NCBI GenBank assembly: GCA_044228285.1
Contig: JBGAVD010000002.1
Coordinates: 740,898-804,897 of the forward strand
DNA from: JBBATK01 sp044228285
GTDB lineage: Bacteria; Bacteroidota; Ignavibacteria; Kapaibacteriales; NICIL-2
Length of the DNA stretch: 64,000 bases
Reading direction: 5' to 3'
In this document: positions 53,992 through 62,193 of the stretch, piece after piece
Numbering within the stretch: position 1 is the first letter of the stretch
Layout of the letters: the number at the start of each line of letters is the position of its first letter
Notes under the pieces: model-generated
Told to the model about the DNA's origin: nothing
Database searches by the model: none
What the model saw: the letters and a program-made list of their open reading frames with translations, nothing else
Program-made: the position numbers and the translations under genes

Positions 53992-55389
53992 TCACGAAGC
54001 TTGTATGAATTTTAAGTGCTCGAGTATACGTTGTGCACAGGCGAGTTTTGGAAGTCGGGGGAGTTGCAGTTGTTGCAATACCCCTTTCTCGATCCACAGT
54101 AGTTGGACTTGATTATCATCAGCTCCAATCGCGCTATGCGACGGGTTTGATGAATTGACCACGATCATATCGCAGTTCTTGCGTTGCAACTTATCTGCTC
54201 CATAGTGCAGTTCGTTCTGCGATTCGAGAGCAAAACCAACAACAGTTTGATGAGGCAATTTATTCGCTCCAAGCCAAGCAAGAATATCGGGAGTAGCATG
54301 CAATTCGATATGCCAGGTTGAGCCCATCTCAGACTTCTTGATTTTGTTCGCAACCGGATCGGGCCGGTAGTCGGCCACTGCTGCGCACATACACACGCAG
54401 TCATAGGACGAGGCGTACTGCTTGACGGCTTCAAACATTTGTTGGGAAGATTCGACGTCGATGCGTACAACACCTGGAGGTGTTGGTAATAGAACGGGAC
54501 CACTGATGAGTACAACTTCTGCGCCTGCCTGCGCGGCAGCTTCTGCCAGTGCAAATCCCATCTTTCCACTAGAGTAGTTTGATACGTAGCGAACATCGTC
54601 AACGCGTTCTCGAGTGGGACCGGCTGTGACAACGAATTTCTTTGAACGAAAAGTCGAGAGGCCTTGGGATTTCTTGAGGAGCTCCAGCTCTAACTCAGCA
54701 TGAAATGCGTCACTCTGGACCGCATCTTCAAGATTTCTTGTGCTTGCTTCCGCAGCGCGAGAAACACTATCATCTGTAAGCTTATGGATTGTCGTTTTTG
54801 ATGGAGCGGCAGCTCCATCAAGATTAGGCGAAGGTTGAACGAAGTCGAGCACCTGTGTGACTATCGTCTCAATCTCTGCCAAACGTCCAGGACCGATCAA
54901 TCCACTTGCGAGTTCGCCAAACTCTGGTTCAATGACCTGTACTCCGCGCTTACGTAGAAGGTCCACATTATGTTTCGTTGCAGGATGTTCCCACATCTCG
55001 GTATCCATAGCGGGAGCTACTATCAAAGGTGTTTGCGGTGGCAGAGCGAGAGCAACACAACTCAATGCCGTATCGCACAAACCATATGCTAAGCTCGCCA
55101 GGGTTTTCGCTGATGCAGGTGCTACAAGCATTGCTTGCGCTTCACGGGCCATATGAATATGCCACGAGCCATCGCGCTGGGTCTGTGCATCGAACATATG
55201 CACTACCACTGGCTTCTTGCTGAGATTTGCTAGAACAAGGGGGCTGACAAACTCTGTCGCACTTGGTGTCAGGACAACGTTAACGGATAGTCCGTGCTTC
55301 TGTAAGGCACGTACGATGAACGGACTCTTGTATGCTGCAATGCTGCCGCTCACGCCGAGAATGATATGTGCAGATGTATCAGCGTCCAT
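53992..55389 (-). CDS. coaBC: bifunctional phosphopantothenoylcysteine decarboxylase/synthase CoaBC
   Basis: Two consecutive steps of coenzyme A synthesis. The CoaC flavoprotein domain (about 1-185) shows GVSGSIAAYK, the active-site histidine region SWHIHMAREA, PASAKTLASLAYGLCD and APAMDTEMW. A linker of about 70 residues (185-255), longer than usual and poor in conserved features, contains a perfect 10-bp palindrome (54798-54821). The CoaB domain (about 258-465) has TAGPTRERVDDVRYVSNYSSGKMGFALA and KIKKSEM. It lies downstream of rpoZ on the same strand, the order seen in many bacteria, though a strong terminator (55484-55518) separates them. Confidence 0.95.
   Translation of the reverse strand: MDADTSAHIILGVSGSIAAYKSPFIVRALQKHGLSVNVVLTPSATEFVSPLVLANLSKKPVVVHMFDAQTQRDGSWHIHMAREAQAMLVAPASAKTLASLAYGLCDTALSCVALALPPQTPLIVAPAMDTEMWEHPATKHNVDLLRKRGVQVIEPEFGELASGLIGPGRLAEIETIVTQVLDFVQPSPNLDGAAAPSKTTIHKLTDDSVSRAAEASTRNLEDAVQSDAFHAELELELLKKSQGLSTFRSKKFVVTAGPTRERVDDVRYVSNYSSGKMGFALAEAAAQAGAEVVLISGPVLLPTPPGVVRIDVESSQQMFEAVKQYASSYDCVCMCAAVADYRPDPVANKIKKSEMGSTWHIELHATPDILAWLGANKLPHQTVVGFALESQNELHYGADKLQRKNCDMIVVNSSNPSHSAIGADDNQVQLLWIEKGVLQQLQLPRLPKLACAQRILEHLKFIQAS
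54798..54821. repeat. 10-bp perfect short-loop palindrome inside the CoaBC linker
   Basis: TTGATGGAGC, GGCA, GCTCCATCAA. In coaBC it encodes about residues 190-197, Leu-Asp-Gly-Ala-Ala-Ala-Pro-Ser, between the two enzyme domains. Not expected by chance at this stem length. Confidence 0.6.
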
Positions 55390-55483
55390 GAGAGAACCGT
55401 CAATAGTAGTGATGAGAAAAGCATAAGTGTGTAATCAGTCAGGGCACTGATATCAATATGCATGCTCCACAAAAACAACTCAT

Positions 55484-55518
55484 AAAAAAAGCCGTAATGC
55501 AGCGTGCAATACGGCTTT
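55484..55518 (-). terminator. intrinsic terminator after rpoZ
   Basis: AAAGCCGTA/TACGGCTTT with an inner TGCA/TGCA stem and one A-A mismatch; on the minus strand it runs into seven T residues. It should limit read-through into coaBC. Confidence 0.88.
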
Positions 55519-55535
55519 CACCAGTAGTGGTGAAC

Positions 55536-55844
55536 TTAGTCTTGCTTCTCTTCAGGAATGTTGTATTCCAAAGAGTCATCAAACATTTCACGCATTGCGA
55601 TAAAGGTTGGCTTTGGCACTGAATCAAACTCACGACTAATTGCCAACTGGTCAAAATTTGTACCTTCGGTTTCATCGCCATCGGTGATGATATCGGCCAT
55701 CTTTGCTTGCAATTGGGTCTTGATTTGATCATTAACCTGGCGAGCACGCAAACCCATTGCAACAATGGATTCATAAAGTGATCCACGAGCGGATTCCTTC
55801 ATTTTTACTTCGACCGGATTGACAATGCTCATATGAGAAACCAT
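55536..55844 (-). CDS. rpoZ: RNA polymerase omega-like subunit
   Basis: A 102-aa small polymerase subunit that helps fold and retain beta-prime. The core YESIVAMGLRARQVNDQIK matches the omega/Rpb6 motif. The FCB form has a longer N-terminal part and an acidic tail (FDDSLEYNIPEEKQD). AAGGA precedes the ATG at 55844 by six bases; ATG at 55832 is also possible. An exact -7 box lies at 55889-55896. Together with coaBC downstream this is a common gene order. Confidence 0.88.
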   Translation of the reverse strand: MVSHMSIVNPVEVKMKESARGSLYESIVAMGLRARQVNDQIKTQLQAKMADIITDGDETEGTNFDQLAISREFDSVPKPTFIAMREMFDDSLEYNIPEEKQD

Positions 55845-55888
55845 ATTTTCCTTTGAATGACGTTGTGATTCAATGACTAGGCTAACAA

Positions 55889-55896
55889 CAAAGATA
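55889..55896 (-). promoter_or_regulatory. candidate -7 promoter box for rpoZ
   Basis: On the minus strand TATCTTTG, an exact TAnnTTTG match, about 45 bases from the start codon. T-rich sequence upstream includes several TTG triplets, none at the usual -33 distance. The remainder of the 281-base gap to 56126 shows nothing else. Confidence 0.45.
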
Positions 55897-56125
55897 CAAA
55901 AAATTGGACAAAAAGCCCAGGAAAAAGCAAAAAATGATAGAATTCGGACAAACCATACTGTCTCTGGTGCTTCCTATACGAATCACAACATGAGCTATGA
56001 CATAGGAGCAACAGAACATCCACCTTCAAGTGAGGATTGAGTACGTATAGTCAGGGTGAGTGATACCATCAGTCTGACCAAAACGAAGTCAAAAGGAGTC
56101 TACTGAGGGACCCATACTTTGGTGA

Positions 56126-56956
56126 CTAGAGCTCGTAATGTAATTCCATGAAGAACTGCAGTGCGTTCGTTGCGAAGCCAGTATCGACTGTTGAGATTGC
56201 TCCGAGTGGTATTGAATACTCTAGACTTGGGACGAGGAACATGCGTTTCGACATGCGTAACTCAGCCCCGATCGCAGGGTGTAAAGAAAGCTGGAAACTC
56301 TCCAGATCATTCATTGGACCGTCTTGGATGACAACCTCGTTGTCACTTGTCATTTTTAGTCCCGAAGCTTCAATGGCTTGGCGATCTAATTGCACATTGA
56401 CAATGTCGTCATTTGGTAGTGCGACAACATTAGTAAGTAGTGTTTTATGAAATTCCTTGTTCGACGCAACGAAGAGGGCGGCTTGCACACCAAATCGCAG
56501 AAAAATGCGGGTTTTAATAGGGAACCACTTCACGTAGGGTTTAAGGACGACGGCATCAAGGTTTACCGTTGCGGTGTGTCGAAACGAGATAGGAACATTT
56601 GAGAATTTCGTCTTTCCATCGAGTGAGCGAAGCGTTGTGTCTTCAGTTAACACATACCTCGACTCCAAACTCCGGTGCTCATATCCCAGTTGAGCCCCCC
56701 AAAGAAGTGAGATTTCGCTGGAGTTCTCGTACAGAGCTCCAAAACTGATGGTGCTCCCAGCTCCTTTCACAAACTGATTACAGTTGCAATCAACACTAAA
56801 AGCGCCCTTTTGCCACAGTCCGCCAAGTCCTAAATAGCCGCCAACATGAGCTGGACGTAGATTCAAAGCCAAAATAGGTGACTCTTCTTGATCTGCGTAT
56901 GCTAGAGTGCTTAGGCAGACAGTTGAAAGAAAAGAAACTAATATGATTCGAAGCAT
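56126..56956 (-). CDS. putative outer-membrane beta-barrel protein (276 aa)
   Basis: ATG at 56956 gives a clear signal peptide (MLRIILVSFLSTVCLSTLAYA). The rest is a series of amphipathic strands with aromatic ends (VGGYLGLGGLWQKGAF, ISLLWGAQLGYEHRS, VVLKPYVKWFPI, TRIFLRFGVQAALFV, FLVPSLEYSIPLG, ALQFFMELHYEL), consistent with an OMP_b-brl-type barrel of 8-10 strands. Two cysteines in the pattern CNC near residue 55 are unusual for a barrel loop. Function unknown. It is divergent from the RsmB-like gene, 122 bases apart. Confidence 0.72.
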   Translation of the reverse strand: MLRIILVSFLSTVCLSTLAYADQEESPILALNLRPAHVGGYLGLGGLWQKGAFSVDCNCNQFVKGAGSTISFGALYENSSEISLLWGAQLGYEHRSLESRYVLTEDTTLRSLDGKTKFSNVPISFRHTATVNLDAVVLKPYVKWFPIKTRIFLRFGVQAALFVASNKEFHKTLLTNVVALPNDDIVNVQLDRQAIEASGLKMTSDNEVVIQDGPMNDLESFQLSLHPAIGAELRMSKRMFLVPSLEYSIPLGAISTVDTGFATNALQFFMELHYEL

Positions 56957-57078
56957 GGGGTTTCGTCCTTGAGTAGCGATAGTTGTAGCGTCTTCTTTAC
57001 TTATTTTGCGGGTACGGCATGCGTCTTGCGTGAGTAACAAAACTACGACTCCAACGTTTCAAGAGAAAGTGAAGAATA

Positions 57079-58476
57079 ATGGCTTTTCAGAGTGATCATG
57101 TACCAGGATTAGAAGCTTCAAAACAAGACGGAGATCAGCAACCATTGTTGTTTAGTGGTCCCCGTGGAGTAGCAGTTCGCATACTTAGTCGTGCCGAGAG
57201 CAGCGACTATAAAATTGAGAAACTTATCGAGTTGGAGATGCGAATGAGTGAGTGGTCCAATTATGACCGCGCTCTCCTCATCGAGCTTGTCTACGGAACT
57301 CTTCGTTGGCAGGCGCGCTTAGATTGGGTTCTAACCGGTTTTTACCATGGTGAATTCACCAAGTGCATCGTACCGGTCAAAAACGCCATGCGTGTTGCCC
57401 TCTACCAAATCCTCATGCTTTCGAAGATCCCACCAAGTGTGGCGGTCAATGAGTGCGCGAGTACTATCCGCCGTATCAAAGACGACAAGTCTGCGAATAT
57501 CGTCGCAGGTGTTTTAAAAAACATCTTGCGCAACGTGGAGGGTATTCGCTATCCGTCGAAAGAAGACAACATCCAATTGTTTTACTCGGTCACACTTTCA
57601 CATCCGCTTTGGATTGTGAAGCGATGGTGTGAGCGCTATGGCGAAGAGCAAGCTGAGAAGATTCTCTCAGCGAATAATGAGCGACCCAATATTTATCTCT
57701 GTGCTAACCGTTTAAAGTGGGATGGCTCTGCAATGCCGACCTGGCTGAAAGAACATGAATGCACTTTTGAGGCGGTTCCTGGCTACCCAGACATCGTGCG
57801 CATCAATGGTTTGCAGAATGTTATGGCGATGGAAATGGTTAATGATGGCAGGGCTTTTGTTTGTAGTGCCTCCGACTTCCAAGTTGCCAGATTAGCAAAC
57901 ATTAGCAGTTCGGATACCGTCTTATGTTTAGGAGCTTCGCAGAGCTTTTTACTATTAGCGATCAACGCGGTTTCAAAGAATGCTGCGAAGACCTACGCAG
58001 TTTCCAACTTCGAGTCCATTATTCCGCGTATGGAGTCAAGACTGAAGATTCTGGGCTTCAGCAATACCCAGGTAATCAGTAGTTCGGCAAAGGAGCTGGA
58101 GACCCTAAGCGCGAACGTAGTAGTGGTCGAAGCTCCGGTCAGCGGACTTGGCTTGCTTAACATTCGACCTGAACTCCGGTGGAAAATTGAACTTGATGCG
58201 ATTCGCAAGAGTGCTCTTCAGCAGAAGGCTGCTATTGTAGATGCGGCTACTCATGTTCAAGCCGGTGGTGTGCTCATTTATTGTGCACAGAGTTTCGAGA
58301 AAGAAGAAACGGTCGACATCGTTGAGTGGTTTATTGCTGAGCATCCAGAGTTTTCGCTTGAAGATGCCAGCCCATACTGTGACGCTGAGAGTGTGGTGGA
58401 CGGCAAGGTACAATGTCGCTTATCACAGCAGAAGATTGATAACCTCTTTGCAGCGCGACTACGTCGCCGCTCATAG
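57079..58476 (+). CDS. RsmB-like protein lacking catalytic cysteines (probable pseudoenzyme)
   Basis: By overall order this 465-aa protein is a homologue of the 16S rRNA m5C967 methyltransferase RsmB: an N-terminal NusB-like helical RNA-binding part (about 25-160), then a Rossmann methyltransferase domain (about 235-465) ending in FFAARLRR-like FAARLRRRS. But key catalytic parts are changed. The SAM-binding motif I (normally DxCAAPGGKT) reads LCLGASQSF (282 on), the motif IV cysteine of DAPCSGLG is Val354 in EAPVSGLG, and the motif VI nucleophile of YSTCS aligns with Gln404 in YCAQS. Methyl transfer to C5 is therefore unlikely. It may be a binding-only or assembly factor. The frame is intact and codons look normal, so it is not a decaying pseudogene. 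Confidence 0.85.
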   Translation: MAFQSDHVPGLEASKQDGDQQPLLFSGPRGVAVRILSRAESSDYKIEKLIELEMRMSEWSNYDRALLIELVYGTLRWQARLDWVLTGFYHGEFTKCIVPVKNAMRVALYQILMLSKIPPSVAVNECASTIRRIKDDKSANIVAGVLKNILRNVEGIRYPSKEDNIQLFYSVTLSHPLWIVKRWCERYGEEQAEKILSANNERPNIYLCANRLKWDGSAMPTWLKEHECTFEAVPGYPDIVRINGLQNVMAMEMVNDGRAFVCSASDFQVARLANISSSDTVLCLGASQSFLLLAINAVSKNAAKTYAVSNFESIIPRMESRLKILGFSNTQVISSSAKELETLSANVVVVEAPVSGLGLLNIRPELRWKIELDAIRKSALQQKAAIVDAATHVQAGGVLIYCAQSFEKEETVDIVEWFIAEHPEFSLEDASPYCDAESVVDGKVQCRLSQQKIDNLFAARLRRRS

Positions 58477-58651
58477 CACGAACACACCTGCCCGCCATGA
58501 CTGTGGGCTCGTCAGCTGTTTGTTTCTGAAGTTAGTAATGAGACCAGCCAGCCTAAGTGCTGCAATGAAAGCACCGAAGGTGCGTAGAGAACGTAGCCTG
58601 TTAACATGCCATTGACCCGCGGTTCTTGAGCCGCCAACGGAGAAAACGAGA

Positions 58652-61429
58652 ATGACACGATTTGCTGCTGTTTGCTTCTGTCTCGCCTTAGGTTTAGGGA
58701 TGCACGCTGTTCATGTATATTCCCAGGGAAACGAGGATGCCAGAGAGAAACTGAAAAGGAGGGAGAGCAAACAGGAAAGCGATGAAGTATTTGAGCGCAT
58801 GGAGTTCGAGAGATTGCGGACATGTGATCCTGCTACCGGTTTGATTCCGGCAGACAAGGGGATGCTTGAACGTGCCTATCTTCAAAGCTACAAGAACCTG
58901 ATTCAGTCTTCAATTCGCATCCAGTCAACCACTCCTTCCATTCGATTTCGTCCAGTTGGTCCTTCAAACGTTGGCGGTCGTACAAAGGCATTCGCAGTAG
59001 ACTATTCTCGCCCAAACATTATGCTTGCTGGCGGAGCTACCGGAGGAATCTGGCGCAGTGTGGATGCAGGTTCAACATGGGTGCGCGTATCTGAACTGAG
59101 CGACATTCAGAATGTCAGTTGTATCGTTCAGGATCCAAGCAATCCAGATCGCTGGTATGTTGGCACTGGGGAAGTGCTCTCAACTACCGATCGAAGGACG
59201 TCAACGAGACTTCGAACAATTTGCACTGGTAGTGGAGTGTATCGATCCACAAATGCTGGCTTGCAGTGGGAACGCATAAGTCCTGCTTTTCATGATCAAC
59301 CGAACCAGCTCTCGAATGACTTCCAAGGTGTGTGGCGCTTGATCGCCACAGGTGACACAACAGGCGTGGAACTGTATGCAGCTTGTTATGGGTCTATCTA
59401 TCGCGTGCGCAAAGGAAACTTTGAGAGAATGGGAGGCGATACAAGCCGTCCTTCGTTCTGCACAGAGTTAAGCCTGTCGTCGGACCGAAAAACATTGTAT
59501 GCTGCATATGGCGCTGATGATCTGGGCAGGCAAGGAAGCATGTATGGGATTTGGGCTTCTAGAGATGTTGATCACAAAGTTTGGAGAAGGATCACCCCGG
59601 ACGATTTTCCAAAGAACATACGGCGTATTACGATGTGCACTGCGCCCTCAAATCCAGATATCCTCTATGTCTTTGCTCAAGCACCTGTTTCGCAGGACAA
59701 TAGGTACGTCGCCTTCTCATCGTATCACTATCTCTGGTGGCATCGCGACTCGGCTCAATCCAAAGGTGCGTGGGAGCAACGTAAGGAGTGGCTCGACTCT
59801 GTACAGATAAACACCTTAGCCGGCTATGCGATGTGTTTGGCAGTGCATCCTGAAGATGAGAATGTTGTGTTTCTCGCCGGTACTGATTTGTATCGTACAA
59901 GTAGCGGCTTTGCAAAGACCGACGACGCGATGCATCTAGGTGGCTACCCCTATATCGTGGAACCCGGAGTACTTCACCCTGATATTCACCAGATACTTTT
60001 TTCGAGAACAGCTCCCTATCGATTCTATGCGGTTGGTGACGGAGGCTTGGCCTTCACGGATGAGCCGATGTCAAACTTGTCACCATATTGGAAGTCTCTC
60101 AATAATGGATACAATGCCACGCAATGTTATAGCGTTGCTCAGGACGAGTTTGTGAAGGAGGATAGTTTGCTCTGTGTCAGCTTGCAAGACAATTCAAACT
60201 ATGTGACTCGTCAACCAGGACGAAACAAAGGATGGAAGTTCTGCGGTGGTGGAGATGGAACATGCGCACAGATCTGTGCTATGGGAGAAATGGTGATCGC
60301 CTCGTCACAGTATGCTTATACACTGTATGCTTTTGGATTTGGTGCAGATGATCAAGCTGACTATACAGTTTTCGCTTCGCCACCGGGTAGCTCTAGTATT
60401 GCAACACCGTTCGTCACGTCCTTCCGGCTTGTTCAGCGACGTGTTACAAACGACACCATATTGGTACTTAGTATCGGCAATCGTCTCTTTCACTTCGATA
60501 AGCCAGCGCAAGCAAGATTGTTTAATCAGTCGGAAGACTATGAGTGGAAGGAATGGGCGAACATCGGAAAAACGATTCCTTCATCCACATTCATCTGCAG
60601 TATAACGCCTTCGAAGGCTCTCAACGGCTTTGTATATCTTGGATGCACTAATGGTACTGTCTATCAGGCGGATCTTCGTGGAGAGACAGCAGTTTTGAAG
60701 AAGTTGACGTCTCTCCCTGTCAGCGGTTTTGTCTCATCTATAGATTGTGATGCAGATGGAAACATCGCTGTCAGCCTTTCGAATTACAACACTCAAGCTG
60801 TGTTTATGAGCACTGAAATCGACAGCACATGGATTGATATCTCAGATGAACTGAGATTAGATATTACTCAAAAGAAGTGGGGACCATCTGTGCGATGCCT
60901 GCGTTTCTACACCGACCCTTTAACTCAAGCAAGGTTTTTGCTTGCTGGGACAAGTGTTGGCTTGTTTGCCTGCTCATTTGACCAACAAAAGACAAGCGCA
61001 TGGACAGCGATGGCGCTCAATACGGTAGGCTCGATGTGTATCGAAGCGATGTCGCTTCGAGATCTAGATGGTCGACTCATACTCGCAACGCACGGAGCTG
61101 GAGTATATGAATCAGTTGTAGGTGATGATACGAACGGGGTTGATAGTACGGCTGATCAGTATTTTGATCTTGAGCAGAACTACCCAAATCCCGTGCGATT
61201 GGGAACTTTCATCCGATATCATACGGCAACTGAATCGCACGTTCAACTTGATTTGTTCGATAGCATGGGGAAGAAGGTTCACACTCTAGTAGACGAATTC
61301 CAGGCTGCAGGTGCCCATAAGATTGAGGTTGGTGCGGAAGTATTGCGAGGACTCACATCCGGGATTTATTACTATAAGCTTCAAACTCCAACTTCCTCAT
61401 CAAGTAAGATCCTCAGCTTTGTTCGATAG
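58652..61429 (+). CDS. giant secreted beta-propeller (sortilin/VPS10-like) T9SS cargo
   Basis: A 925-aa exported protein. A signal peptide (about 1-24) leads into a charged helix rich in Glu/Arg/Lys (about 26-75), perhaps a propeptide. A long propeller region (about 95-840) has blades such as GGIWRSVDAGSTW, GVYRSTNAGLQWE and GLFACSFDQQKTSAW. A type A T9SS sorting domain (about 845-925: FDLEQNYPNPVRLGTFIRYH, the consensus LxQNYPNP form) ends the protein. It is a paralogue of the 9228-11993 product with similar length, blade order and N-terminal GGRT segment. The charged N-terminal helix is not present in that paralogue. No catalytic motif recognised. GGAG precedes the ATG by about nine bases. 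Confidence 0.87.
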   Translation: MTRFAAVCFCLALGLGMHAVHVYSQGNEDAREKLKRRESKQESDEVFERMEFERLRTCDPATGLIPADKGMLERAYLQSYKNLIQSSIRIQSTTPSIRFRPVGPSNVGGRTKAFAVDYSRPNIMLAGGATGGIWRSVDAGSTWVRVSELSDIQNVSCIVQDPSNPDRWYVGTGEVLSTTDRRTSTRLRTICTGSGVYRSTNAGLQWERISPAFHDQPNQLSNDFQGVWRLIATGDTTGVELYAACYGSIYRVRKGNFERMGGDTSRPSFCTELSLSSDRKTLYAAYGADDLGRQGSMYGIWASRDVDHKVWRRITPDDFPKNIRRITMCTAPSNPDILYVFAQAPVSQDNRYVAFSSYHYLWWHRDSAQSKGAWEQRKEWLDSVQINTLAGYAMCLAVHPEDENVVFLAGTDLYRTSSGFAKTDDAMHLGGYPYIVEPGVLHPDIHQILFSRTAPYRFYAVGDGGLAFTDEPMSNLSPYWKSLNNGYNATQCYSVAQDEFVKEDSLLCVSLQDNSNYVTRQPGRNKGWKFCGGGDGTCAQICAMGEMVIASSQYAYTLYAFGFGADDQADYTVFASPPGSSSIATPFVTSFRLVQRRVTNDTILVLSIGNRLFHFDKPAQARLFNQSEDYEWKEWANIGKTIPSSTFICSITPSKALNGFVYLGCTNGTVYQADLRGETAVLKKLTSLPVSGFVSSIDCDADGNIAVSLSNYNTQAVFMSTEIDSTWIDISDELRLDITQKKWGPSVRCLRFYTDPLTQARFLLAGTSVGLFACSFDQQKTSAWTAMALNTVGSMCIEAMSLRDLDGRLILATHGAGVYESVVGDDTNGVDSTADQYFDLEQNYPNPVRLGTFIRYHTATESHVQLDLFDSMGKKVHTLVDEFQAAGAHKIEVGAEVLRGLTSGIYYYKLQTPTSSSSKILSFVR

Positions 61430-61527
61430 TCGAGCGGTGTTTCAGTAGTGTCAGAATAGAGTTGGTTTGCTGCGTCTGGAACTGAAGGCAGCGACAATGA
61501 GCGCTTTAACCCACATGGAACAATCAT

Positions 61528-62079
61528 ATGAGAATCCTAGCGAATCAGAGCATAGCACTTTGTATAGATCTTCAAGAGCGCCTTTTTCCTCACATCGACT
61601 CGCACAGCGAGCTCGAAGCGCAGTGCATCAAGCTCATTCAAGGCTTGCAGCTCTTGAACGTTCCTTTGCTCCTTACTGAGCAGTATCCTAAAGGCTTAGG
61701 ATCAACGCTCTTGAGTGTTCGAGAACTGCTAGGGAACATTGCACCCTCAGACACACCAGTCAAGGCGTGCTTCTCGTGTGCAGACGATGAAGAGATACTG
61801 CATTCAGTCCGAGAAACTACTGCGAAAAACTTGATCATTTTTGGAATAGAAGCTCATGTGTGTGTACTTCAAAGTGTGGTCGATTTTCGTGCCTTAGGAT
61901 ATACCGTCGTAGTTGTTGCCGATTGCATTGGGTCTCGTGCATCAGCCGACAAACTACTGGCACTAGATCGAATGCGCTATGAGGGTGCGATCATTTCTAG
62001 CTGTGAGTCTCTGCTTTTTGAACTGTGCAGACGGAGCGGAACAGATCACTTCAAGCAACTTTCGAAACTGATCAAATAG
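61528..62079 (+). CDS. isochorismatase-family cysteine hydrolase
   Basis: A 183-aa hydrolase of the isochorismatase/nicotinamidase superfamily with the catalytic triad in place: D14 in CIDLQE, K79 in DTPVKACFS and C112 in AHVCVLQSV. The cis-peptide region IEAHVCVLQ and the closing VVVVADCIGSR fit the YcaC/RutB-like group. The substrate is not set; members cleave amides or vinyl ethers. It has the start ATG at 61528 without a strong ribosome site. A bidirectional terminator (62122) lies between it and the convergent degP. Confidence 0.88.
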   Translation: MRILANQSIALCIDLQERLFPHIDSHSELEAQCIKLIQGLQLLNVPLLLTEQYPKGLGSTLLSVRELLGNIAPSDTPVKACFSCADDEEILHSVRETTAKNLIIFGIEAHVCVLQSVVDFRALGYTVVVVADCIGSRASADKLLALDRMRYEGAIISSCESLLFELCRRSGTDHFKQLSKLIK

Positions 62080-62121
62080 AGAAGAGCATCGTGCGCCTCA
62101 CATTGCTTGCGCCTTAAACAA

Positions 62122-62154
62122 AAAAGCCTCGTATGTAGCACATACGAGGCTTTT
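62122..62154. terminator. bidirectional terminator between isochorismatase and degP
   Basis: Perfect 15-bp stem AAAAGCCTCGTATGT/ACATACGAGGCTTTT with a 3-base loop. T-runs follow on both strands, longer (six T) on the minus strand. Confidence 0.93.
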
Positions 62155-62193
62155 CGATGTCTTAGCGATCAGTTCTTATCCACTCTGACACTA

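Noticed and set aside
55439..55786. Alternative minus-strand frame overlapping rpoZ
   Set aside because: The omega motif is in the 55536-55844 frame; the alternative runs through the terminator hairpin.
57079..58476. Calling the RsmB-like gene a pseudogene
   Set aside because: The frame is intact over 465 codons with normal composition and a conserved end, so a retained pseudoenzyme is more likely than decay.
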